The position numbers were made by a program, and so were the translations under genes. Below the pieces are notes generated by a model that was not told the origin of the DNA, searched no databases, and worked only from the letters and a program-made list of their open reading frames with translations. DNA of 20,247 nucleotides from Deltaproteobacteria bacterium (GTDB taxonomy: Bacteria > Desulfobacterota_B > Binatia > UBA9968), in contig JACPSF010000319.1 of assembly GCA_016193385.1 (NCBI GenBank), forward strand, positions 1 to 20,247. Reading direction: 5' to 3'. Positions 14,382-20,247 of this stretch are shown here, one piece after another (positions within the stretch are counted from its first letter, which is position 1; every line of letters starts with the position of its first letter).

Positions 14382-14410
14382 TTGACTTTACTCGGATAGG
14401 AGCATATAAG
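14382..14410 (+). promoter_or_regulatory. Sigma70-type promoter of the pyrimidine operon
   Basis: TTGACT at 14382-14387 and TATAAG at 14405-14410 are each one base from consensus and are separated by the optimal 17 bp. Transcription would start near 14417, about two bases before the PyrR-binding hairpin, which fits a transcript that begins with the regulatory RNA. Confidence 0.75.
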
Positions 14411-14418
14411 AAATGAGA

Positions 14419-14450
14419 CCTTTTAACCCGGTCCAGTGAGATTGGGAAGG
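14419..14450 (+). promoter_or_regulatory. PyrR-binding RNA hairpin in the pyr leader
   Basis: CCTT/AAGG (14419-14422 with 14447-14450) forms the lower stem. A TTAA bulge on the 5' side follows. CCCGGT/ATTGGG (14427-14432 with 14441-14446, two G-U pairs) forms the upper stem, with C14433-G14440 closing the hexaloop CAGTGA. The loop fits the CNGNGA consensus of the RNA that PyrR binds in Bacillus-type attenuation, and the one-sided internal bulge also matches. The pyrR gene is immediately downstream. When UMP is high, PyrR should hold this hairpin and so favour the terminator. I did not find a convincing long antiterminator pairing by eye. Confidence 0.8.
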
Positions 14451-14492
14451 GTGATATGAAAAAAAACAAAATAAGCTTAAATCTGTCCGCTC

Positions 14493-14528
14493 AAAGACCC
14501 CCTAGGTAATCCCTCGGGGGTTTTTTTT
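14493..14528 (+). terminator. Intrinsic terminator (attenuator) before pyrR
   Basis: ACCCCC at 14497-14502 pairs with GGGGGT at 14516-14521. After one mismatch, AGG/CCT extends the stem around a TAATC loop, and upstream AAAG can pair with the start of the T-run. Eight Ts follow the G-run. It lies between the PyrR hairpin and the pyrR start, as expected for an attenuator, so it would stop transcription of the whole operon when pyrimidines are plentiful. Confidence 0.88.
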
Positions 14529-14532
14529 GCTT

Positions 14533-15084
14533 ATGGAACAGGGCAAACAGGTTTTAATGCAGGGAGAAGAGGTTCAGAGAACCATCAGCCGGATGGCGCA
14601 TGAGATCGTCGAGAAGAATGGCGGCACGGAAAACCTTGCGCTGATTGGGATTCGCTCCAAGGGGGCTCATCTGGTCCGAAGGATCGCCGGCAAGATCGAG
14701 AAACTGAACGGCATCACGCCGCCGGTCGGCATCATCGACATCACGCCTTATCGGGACGATATCGAGAGCGTAGGGAAGCCGGCGGAGCCGCCGCCGATGA
14801 ATCTACCGGTTTCAGTGCACGAAAAGACAGTGGTCCTGGTTGATGACGTTATTTACCGAGGGCGCACGATCCGCGCGGCCTTAGAGCTGGTGGGCCAGCT
14901 AGGCAAACCGAGAAGAGTTCTGGTTGCTATTCTGGTAGATCGGGGAGAGCGGGAGCTGCCGATCAAGGCGGATATCGTAGGGAAAAACGTTCGCGTTGCT
15001 GACTCGCAGAGAGTGAACGTTTTGTTGCAAGAGTCGGACGGAGTGGATCAAGTCACAGTAACGGAGTTTCGGCAACGGAAATAG
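14533..15084 (+). CDS. pyrR: PyrR, pyr operon attenuation protein / uracil phosphoribosyltransferase
   Basis: The protein has 183 residues. The ATG start is chosen because it aligns with the Bacillus PyrR N-terminus; an ATG at 14557 is the alternative. The phosphoribosyltransferase fold is intact, with the PRPP loop VVLVDDVIYRGRT and, later, ILVDRGERELPIKADIVGKN. Two points differ from the usual sequence: YRGRT in place of YTGRT in the PRPP loop, and RGERE in place of RGHRE. SRMAHEI keeps the His that matches His22 of B. subtilis PyrR, used in RNA binding, with Ser at the Thr18 position. It should bind the leader hairpin in response to UMP. Whether it keeps phosphoribosyltransferase activity is open. 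It is first in the operon, 6 bp before the next gene. Confidence 0.9.
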   Translation: MEQGKQVLMQGEEVQRTISRMAHEIVEKNGGTENLALIGIRSKGAHLVRRIAGKIEKLNGITPPVGIIDITPYRDDIESVGKPAEPPPMNLPVSVHEKTVVLVDDVIYRGRTIRAALELVGQLGKPRRVLVAILVDRGERELPIKADIVGKNVRVADSQRVNVLLQESDGVDQVTVTEFRQRK

Positions 15085-15090
15085 GGTTGA

Positions 15091-17046
15091 ATGGAAAAAC
15101 GTGATCTGGTTTCGATCGAAGACCTCAGCAACCAGGAGATCGAGGAGCTTTTCCGCCTGGCAGACAGCATGTTGGCTAGGGGGCGGACCGCCGAGGGACC
15201 CAAGGTCTGCAGCGGGAGGATCATGGCCACGCTTTTTTACGAGCCCAGCACGAGGACACGGTTGTCTTTTGAATCCGCCATGCAGCGTCTCGGGGGCTCG
15301 GTCATCAGTTGCCCGGATATGAAATCTTCTTCCACGGCCAAAGGGGAGAGCATTGCCGATAGCGCCAGGGTTGTCTCCAACTACGCGGATGTCCTGGTTG
15401 TCCGCCATTACTGGGACGGGGCGGTGCAGGCGATGGCGGAGTACGCCGACGTCCCGGTGAGTAATGCCGGCGACGGCAGCCACGAGCATCCCACGCAAAC
15501 CCTCTGTGATCTCTATACCCTTAGGAAGGAAAAGGGAGATCTGAAAGGGCTGACTGCGGTGATCTGCGGGGACCTGAAGCATGGCAGGACCATTCATTCC
15601 CTGGTTTATGCCCTGGCGCGCTTCGGCGCCCACGTGGTTACGCTGGCGGCTAGTGGAATGGAGCTTCCCCAGTACGTTATCGAAAAGCTCGAAAGGGAAT
15701 ACCATTACAGTTTGGCTCCGATTGCGTCGGACGACCTTCATGCCGTCGTGAAAGAGACCGACGCGATTTATTTGACTCCCAGCCGGCCGCACCAGTTGGC
15801 GCTCTTTACCCAGGTGGACGCGGAGGTGCAAAATCGATTGACCAAAATGGTCTCGGGCATAAAGTTCGACGCCTTCTATGTCACGCGAAAGCAGAAGGAG
15901 CGGATCAAGGAGGGAAGCGAGGCAGGCAACGGAAGCTACCCCAGGATCGGGGAGGACTTTCTCAAGGAGAGGCGCTTTAGAGATACGGTGGTCATGCATC
16001 CGTTGCCGCGCGTCGATGAACTCTCACGGGAGGTGGACAAGGATCGCCGGGGAATTTACTTCAAACAGGCCGCGTACGGAGTCCCTGTCCGCATGGCGCT
16101 GCTCAAATTCCTGTTCGATTCCCTGGGCAAAACAAGCTCCCGCGTGGCCCAGAAGAAGCTCCCGCTCTACGAAAGCCCGGAACCCGTTGGTCCCCAGTGT
16201 GCCAACGCCAACTGCGTGACGCGTACGGAAAGAATGTCCACTCGCTCGAGGTTCGAGGTCCTGTTTAGCGGGCCCGGTGGCGCGCTGATCCTCAGGTGCA
16301 TTTATTGCGATCATCAACTTAAGGTTCAGTATATGGGCCTTACGAGGTCGCGGAAATACTGCGCCTACGATATTGCGCTGGGGGACACGGTTCGGGAGTG
16401 GCTACAGCACGGAGAACTGGCGATCTTCGACTCGATCAAACAGGCAGAGGAATTGGGATACGAACCCTACAAGAGCGGCCCGCAGCGGAGCATCATGGAT
16501 GAGGCTGAGATACGAGGGGCGCTCCGTCGAATGAGCGAGGAGATCCTCAAAGAGAGCGAGGATCCCGATCGTTTGCTCATCCTCGGTATTCGGACCAAAG
16601 GGTCTTACCTTGCCAAGCGTATAGCCGAAGAGCTGGAGAAGAGATGTCAGAAAAGAATTGAAGTAGGCGAGATCGAAATTTACGGTACTGGAGATGACCT
16701 CAGAAGACTCTCGCCCTTGGACGGAGAAGCCGCGTCGCCGAGCATTAAAGAGCGCGCCGTGATCCTGGTAGATGATGTCATCCACACCGGGATGACGGTA
16801 AAGAACGCCTTGAGCATCATCTTCAAGTCCGGGCGTCCCCAGTCGGTGCGGCTGGCTGTTTTGGTGGACAGGGGGCATCGGGAGATGCCGGTGAAGCCCA
16901 ACTACGTGGGGAAACACATACCCAGCTCTGAAAAGGAGAGGGTGCGTGTGAAGCTGCGCGAGGTGGAGCAGGACGAGAGAGACAAAGTGGTGATCTATTC
17001 GATCGTCAGTCCCGAGACCGGCGATCAGCGGTCAGTTATCAGCTAG
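15091..17046 (+). CDS. pyrB: Aspartate carbamoyltransferase - PyrI zinc domain - PyrR-like domain fusion
   Basis: One uninterrupted 651-residue frame. Residues 1-345 are a complete aspartate carbamoyltransferase: the carbamoyl-phosphate loop YEPSTRTRLSFESA (50-63), SSSTAKGES with the active-site Lys84, HEHPTQTLCD (131-140), DLKHGRTIHSL (161-171) and HPLPRVDELSREVD (303-316). A stretch of roughly 30 extra residues lies near 228-258. Residues about 366-410 match the PyrI zinc domain, with C370-x4-C375 and C403-x2-C406. The nucleotide-binding domain of PyrI is missing. After a linker, residues 468-640 form a PyrR-like phosphoribosyltransferase fold with PRPP loop ILVDDVIHTGMTV and LVDRGHREMPVKPNYVGKH. 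In that copy the positions of B. subtilis Thr18 and His22 are Arg and Glu (LRRMSEE), so RNA binding is unlikely. The protein makes carbamoyl-aspartate; the PyrR-like part may be an allosteric nucleotide sensor. Confidence 0.93.
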   Translation: MEKRDLVSIEDLSNQEIEELFRLADSMLARGRTAEGPKVCSGRIMATLFYEPSTRTRLSFESAMQRLGGSVISCPDMKSSSTAKGESIADSARVVSNYADVLVVRHYWDGAVQAMAEYADVPVSNAGDGSHEHPTQTLCDLYTLRKEKGDLKGLTAVICGDLKHGRTIHSLVYALARFGAHVVTLAASGMELPQYVIEKLEREYHYSLAPIASDDLHAVVKETDAIYLTPSRPHQLALFTQVDAEVQNRLTKMVSGIKFDAFYVTRKQKERIKEGSEAGNGSYPRIGEDFLKERRFRDTVVMHPLPRVDELSREVDKDRRGIYFKQAAYGVPVRMALLKFLFDSLGKTSSRVAQKKLPLYESPEPVGPQCANANCVTRTERMSTRSRFEVLFSGPGGALILRCIYCDHQLKVQYMGLTRSRKYCAYDIALGDTVREWLQHGELAIFDSIKQAEELGYEPYKSGPQRSIMDEAEIRGALRRMSEEILKESEDPDRLLILGIRTKGSYLAKRIAEELEKRCQKRIEVGEIEIYGTGDDLRRLSPLDGEAASPSIKERAVILVDDVIHTGMTVKNALSIIFKSGRPQSVRLAVLVDRGHREMPVKPNYVGKHIPSSEKERVRVKLREVEQDERDKVVIYSIVSPETGDQRSVIS

Positions 17047-17060
17047 GAGGCTTAAACTAG

Positions 17061-17102
17061 ATGCCGAAACTTAGAATCCAAAATCTAAAATCGAAAATCT
17101 AA
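17061..17102 (+). other. Possible 13-codon leader ORF coupled to carA
   Basis: A perfect AGGAGG (17045-17050, overlapping the pyrB stop) precedes an ATG that reads [13 protein letters not shown] and stops with TAA one base before the carA ATG. carA has no ribosome site of its own, so translation of this mini-ORF could deliver ribosomes to it. The repeat-rich composition means it could also be a chance frame. Confidence 0.35.
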
Positions 17103-17105
17103 AAT
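17080..17105 (+). repeat. 12-bp perfect direct repeat before carA
   Basis: AAAATCTAAAAT occurs at 17080-17091 and again at 17094-17105, separated by CG. The second copy includes the first two bases of the carA start codon. Its low GC stands out from the surrounding genes. Confidence 0.8.
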
Positions 17106-18276
17106 GAGCAAGGCGATACTGGCATTAGCAGACGGGCAGGTCTATGTCGGTCGCTCCTTCGGGGCTGAAGGGGAGGCTATCGGGGAAGTCGTCTTCAACA
17201 CCAGCATGACCGGCTATCAGGAGATACTGACCGACCCCTCTTATGAGGGACAGATGGTCGCGATGACCTATCCGGAGATCGGTAACATCGGTGTCAACCC
17301 TGAGGACGTGGAATCGCGCAAACCTTACGTCAGGGGCTTTATCGTCAAAGAATATTCCTCAATTCCCAGCAGCTGGCGCGCGACGCAACCTTTGCATGAA
17401 TATATGAGGGAGCACGGGATCGTGGGAATCGAAGGAATCGACACCCGCTCTCTCGTGCGCCACCTGCGCGATCACGGATCCCAGGAGGGAACTATTTCGA
17501 CGGTGACGGACAATTCCGCCGAGCTTGTCGCAAAGGCCAAGGCGTCTCCCGGTCTCGTCGGAAGGGATCTGGTCAAAGAGGTCACCTGCCAGGAGCCTTA
17601 CGAATGGAACGAAGGAAAATGGGAAATGGGAATCGGGTATAAAAAGAGAGAGGGCACAGAAGAAGCGAAAAAAAAGCGTCGGACTAAAGTGCCCAGTTTT
17701 AGCGCTCCGCGCTTTTCCGTCGTCGCCTACGACTACGGCATTAAATTCAACATTCTCAGACACCTCGCCGAATCGGGCTGTAAGGTCAGGGTTGTCCCAG
17801 CCTGGACCCCGGCAGAGGAAGTTTCGGCCCTGAACCCAGATGGTATTTTCCTCTCCAACGGCCCGGGAGACCCGGATGCCGTCCCGTACGCCAAAGAGAT
17901 CGTGCAGAAGCTCATTGGGGAAAAACCGATTTTCGGCATTTGCCTCGGCCATCAGATCCTGGGTTTGGCCCTAGGTGGCAAGACTTATAAGCTCAAGTTC
18001 GGTCACCACGGAGGAAATCAGCCCGTCATGGATCTCACCACGAGAAAAGTCGAGATCACGACGCAGAACCACGGCTTTGCGGTTGATGCCGATTCTCTCA
18101 AGGGGGCAACCGAGGTGACCCACCTCAATTTGAATGACCACACGGTGGAGGGCCTGGCGCATCGCGAGCTGCCGATCTTCTCCGTTCAGTATCATCCGGA
18201 ATCCTCTCCCGGCCCGCACGACGCCAGTTACCTGTTCCGCAGATTCGTGGAGATGATGGAGAGAGAGCGTAAATGA
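17104..18276 (+). CDS. carA: Carbamoyl-phosphate synthase small (glutaminase) subunit
   Basis: The protein has 390 residues, the usual length. The N-terminal domain has [20 protein letters not shown] and [19 protein letters not shown], typical of CarA. The class I glutaminase domain carries SNGPGDP (251-257), the nucleophile C280 in FGICLGHQ, and the catalytic His364 and Glu366 in [15 protein letters not shown] lysine-rich linker (residues 180-195) joins the halves. It hydrolyses glutamine and hands ammonia to CarB for carbamoyl phosphate, the substrate of the preceding gene's product. carB does not follow, and dihydroorotase (pyrC) is absent from its common place between pyrB and carA. The stop overlaps the next gene by ATGA. 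Confidence 0.95.
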   Translation: MSKAILALADGQVYVGRSFGAEGEAIGEVVFNTSMTGYQEILTDPSYEGQMVAMTYPEIGNIGVNPEDVESRKPYVRGFIVKEYSSIPSSWRATQPLHEYMREHGIVGIEGIDTRSLVRHLRDHGSQEGTISTVTDNSAELVAKAKASPGLVGRDLVKEVTCQEPYEWNEGKWEMGIGYKKREGTEEAKKKRRTKVPSFSAPRFSVVAYDYGIKFNILRHLAESGCKVRVVPAWTPAEEVSALNPDGIFLSNGPGDPDAVPYAKEIVQKLIGEKPIFGICLGHQILGLALGGKTYKLKFGHHGGNQPVMDLTTRKVEITTQNHGFAVDADSLKGATEVTHLNLNDHTVEGLAHRELPIFSVQYHPESSPGPHDASYLFRRFVEMMERERK

Positions 18277-19658
18277 AGTCCCAAGAGAAGCAAAATATAT
18301 TCACTGATGTTCTCCCCCAGGTTCAAAAAGGATCAAGCGCAGGAACAAATATTATGCCTGATGACCTCAAAGATATTTTGCTGCGTGGCTATGAAACGAA
18401 GGACCTTGACTATAAGGCGCCGATGATGTGGGACGAAAACAACAAAAAAGCCTGCTGCGAAGTGGTAAAAGATATTCTCGGTATGGCCAATACGCTCGGT
18501 GGTTACATTGTCATCGGAGTTTCGGAGAGTCCAAACGGGTTTATTTGGGACGGGATTACAGATGAACAGGCGCGCTCCTACGATACAAGCCGTGTTAATC
18601 GCTTCTTGCAAAATTATGCCGACCCACCAATTAACACCAGCCTAAGAAAGAAGGACCATGACGGTAAGACCTTTGTCATCATTGGCGTGCCAAGATTTAG
18701 CGACACCCCCCATATCTGCCAAAAGGATTACCCTGGAGTCTTGACTGCCCCCACACTGTATGTCCGGACAGACAACACCGAGACGGCCCCAATCCGATCC
18801 TCTGCCGATTTTCGTTCTATCCTTGAGTACGCTATCCGTAATAGGAGCGACAAGCTACTTGCGTCTATTCGAGCAATTTTGACTACAGGGGAGGTAACGC
18901 CAAGCCCTAATGATGAACAGCAATTTCAGGCACAGCTCTCAGAATCCGCAATTCGGTTCGATATGACGCGCAACCCGTATAAGGAAAAACACTACTCTGG
19001 TTATAGAGAGGCTGCGTTCTATCCAACTCGTTTCGAAGCTAACCGGTTTACTCTCTACGAACTCCGAGCAGCCGCTAGGCGAGCGTCTGTAGACTTTCGT
19101 GGATGGCCGTTTCTTTTCGTGAGTCGGCAACTTGACGAAACCTATACTATTCAAGACGGCTTTGAATCTCTTGTTGCCTTCCCGGACTTTAACGGCAACG
19201 ACCGGGTGGATTTCTGGCGACTTCAGCAGTCGGGTTTGTTTTATCAGCGCGTCTTGATGTGGGAAGAGTCATACCAACGAAAGCGGGGACAGCCACCGGC
19301 GATGGACATTGGGGCTACGGCTATGTATGCCGCCGAATCGATCCACTGCTTGACCAAGTTGTATGAGGGGCTTCTTGACGACACAGATCAGGTGCGATTT
19401 TGCCTTCGGGTTTTAGGAACAGAGGGCCGCCAGCTTCGGACGTTCGATCCTGGTCGAGGCCCCCTGTCAGGGGCGTATAAGTCAAAGTTACCCGAAATCC
19501 GCTTTTCCCATATCTTGCCACTCGCCGACTGGAGGGCAGCTATTGTTGAACATGCAGTTGAGATTTCCAAAGAAGTGTTCCTGCGTTTTAACTGGGAACA
19601 ACCAAATCTACAGGCGGCGCGTGAGATCATCCAAAAGATGTTTGCAAGGCGACTATGA
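18273..19658 (+). CDS. AlbA_2 / Schlafen-type domain protein
   Basis: The protein has 461 residues from the ATG that overlaps the carA stop. An in-frame ATG at 18354 with AGGA before it would remove 27 poorly conserved residues and may be the true start. The first ~180 residues match the AlbA_2 domain: [11 protein letters not shown], then [19 protein letters not shown], then [12 protein letters not shown] and [19 protein letters not shown]. The domain is shared with Schlafen proteins and is common in prokaryotic defence genes and transcription regulators. The remaining ~270 residues are unrecognised. GC content drops from here to the right edge, which suggests acquired DNA. It forms a tight unit with the next two genes through ATGA overlaps. 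Role in defence is inferred from context. Confidence 0.75.
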   Translation: MKSQEKQNIFTDVLPQVQKGSSAGTNIMPDDLKDILLRGYETKDLDYKAPMMWDENNKKACCEVVKDILGMANTLGGYIVIGVSESPNGFIWDGITDEQARSYDTSRVNRFLQNYADPPINTSLRKKDHDGKTFVIIGVPRFSDTPHICQKDYPGVLTAPTLYVRTDNTETAPIRSSADFRSILEYAIRNRSDKLLASIRAILTTGEVTPSPNDEQQFQAQLSESAIRFDMTRNPYKEKHYSGYREAAFYPTRFEANRFTLYELRAAARRASVDFRGWPFLFVSRQLDETYTIQDGFESLVAFPDFNGNDRVDFWRLQQSGLFYQRVLMWEESYQRKRGQPPAMDIGATAMYAAESIHCLTKLYEGLLDDTDQVRFCLRVLGTEGRQLRTFDPGRGPLSGAYKSKLPEIRFSHILPLADWRAAIVEHAVEISKEVFLRFNWEQPNLQAAREIIQKMFARRL

Positions 19659-19945
19659 GCGTCGAAAGTAGCGCACCAGAGGTTAAAATAGCGAAAGCCG
19701 AAAGGGCTATGAAAAAAGAAGCAGACCTCAAGGAAGCTAATGCATCGGTGTTCTACAAAGCCTTCCGTTCTATGGATGCTGCTTCTAGGCGTCGTATCGC
19801 CTTGCGGATTCTTAAAGACGAGGCGGTTCTTGAGGATCTTTACGACCACTTCTTGATTCAGGAGGCCCAGAGGGGACAAGACCTCATTATCAGAGCGGAG
19901 GAAAAGAAGCGGAAACAAAAAACGGAAGCCAGGAGATTCTCATGA
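19655..19945 (+). CDS. Small charged helical protein between AlbA_2 and ATPase genes
   Basis: The protein has 96 residues, about a third of them Lys, Arg or Glu, and no membrane segment. The middle (FYKAFRSMDAASRRRIALRILKD) and the rest look fully helical, with a basic tail (EEKKRKQKTEARRF). It begins with ATGA overlap on the upstream gene and AAGG before the ATG, and ends with ATGA overlap on the ATPase gene, so expression of all three is coupled. I do not recognise a family. It could be an adaptor or a DNA-binding partner for the ATPase. Confidence 0.7.
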   Translation: MSVESSAPEVKIAKAERAMKKEADLKEANASVFYKAFRSMDAASRRRIALRILKDEAVLEDLYDHFLIQEAQRGQDLIIRAEEKKRKQKTEARRFS

Positions 19946-20247
19946 TCAAGAGAATCAGAATTGATGGATATAAGTCATTTAAAGATTTCGAAGTAACCCT
20001 TCGACCCCTCTCAGTTATTTTTGGCCCTAATGCGTCAGGCAAGAGCAATTTGCTTGACGCCATTTATTTGCTGTCTCGTGCAGTAACCTGCAAAAGTTTA
20101 AAGGAAGCCTTTGAGGGTCACCGCGGACTTCCTCTGGAAAGCTTCCATTACGGGAAGGAAGGCTATGAGGGTCTGCTGAAAAAACCACAGATCAGCTTTA
20201 GACTGGAAGTGGATGTCGAGATTTCACCCCAGATTCGTCAAAGAGTA
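19942..20247 (+). CDS. AAA/SMC-type ATPase, N-terminal part (runs off right edge)
   Basis: There are 102 codons open to the window end. The protein starts MIKRIRIDGYKSFKDFEVTL, the usual beta-strand opening of RecF/SMC-like ATPases, followed by Walker A GPNASGKSN at about residues 32-40 and LLDAIYLLSRAV. AGGAG lies 7 nt before the ATG. Proteins of this type (AAA_15/AAA_21) include OLD-family nucleases and the ATPase halves of several antiphage systems. The C-terminus, which would show a Toprim nuclease or other effector, is outside the window. Confidence 0.85.
   Translation, partial: MIKRIRIDGYKSFKDFEVTLRPLSVIFGPNASGKSNLLDAIYLLSRAVTCKSLKEAFEGHRGLPLESFHYGKEGYEGLLKKPQISFRLEVDVEISPQIRQRV

Noticed and set aside
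14899..15999. 366-codon minus-strand frame across pyrR and pyrB
   Set aside because: It spans two well-supported genes on the other strand and has no domain or ribosome site.

Overview
The window is bacterial chromosomal DNA of moderately high GC content. It has dense, overlapping operons, frequent TTG/GTG starts and Shine-Dalgarno sequences. The gene set (UbiD plus a molybdenum hydroxylase, a PyrR-controlled pyrimidine operon, a GFA-type zinc protein, a truncated IS21 element and decayed toxin-antitoxin genes) suggests an uncultivated soil or sediment lineage. A Deltaproteobacteria-like, Methylomirabilota-like or Binatota-like phylum is possible, but I cannot assign one from sequence alone.

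Layout. (1) Positions 1-1955, minus strand: a PP-loop/QueC-like protein followed by a GMC-type flavin oxidoreductase that runs off the left edge. (2) Positions 2037-4450: a scrapyard holding a 39-residue stub of a [2Fe-2S] hydroxylase subunit, a retropepsin-like gene without its catalytic aspartate lying between two diverged 50-bp repeats, an IS21 istA cut at its 3' half, stubs of a PIN toxin and a MazF-like toxin, and an apparently intact ribbon-helix-helix antitoxin with a probable operator. (3) Positions 4555-9996, minus strand: a compact operon ubiD - small [2Fe-2S] subunit - molybdopterin subunit - FAD subunit, i.e. a UbiD decarboxylase plus a three-subunit xanthine-dehydrogenase-family hydroxylase. 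(4) Positions 10112-13760, plus strand: cysS, an exported double-LysM protein, a glycine-zipper lipoprotein whose stop codon lies inside a tRNA-Arg(TCG) gene, and that tRNA. (5) A GFA-family gene, then the pyrimidine operon at 14382-18276: a sigma70-like promoter, a PyrR-binding hairpin, an intrinsic terminator, pyrR, a large fusion gene and carA. (6) From 18273 to the right edge: three genes chained by ATGA overlaps (AlbA_2/Schlafen-type protein, small helical protein, AAA ATPase), resembling a defence module and joined directly to the end of carA.

The most striking item is the 651-residue protein at 15091-17046. It joins a full aspartate carbamoyltransferase, a PyrI-like four-cysteine zinc domain and a complete PyrR-like phosphoribosyltransferase-fold domain. 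The nucleotide-binding domain of PyrI is absent and the PyrR-like domain sits in its place. That PyrR copy has also lost two positions linked to RNA binding, while the stand-alone PyrR just upstream keeps the histidine. This suggests a division of labour: the free PyrR controls transcription through the leader hairpin, and the fused PyrR may act as a nucleotide-sensing allosteric domain.

The second item is the three-gene AlbA_2/AAA set that takes the place where carB or other pyr genes would be expected.
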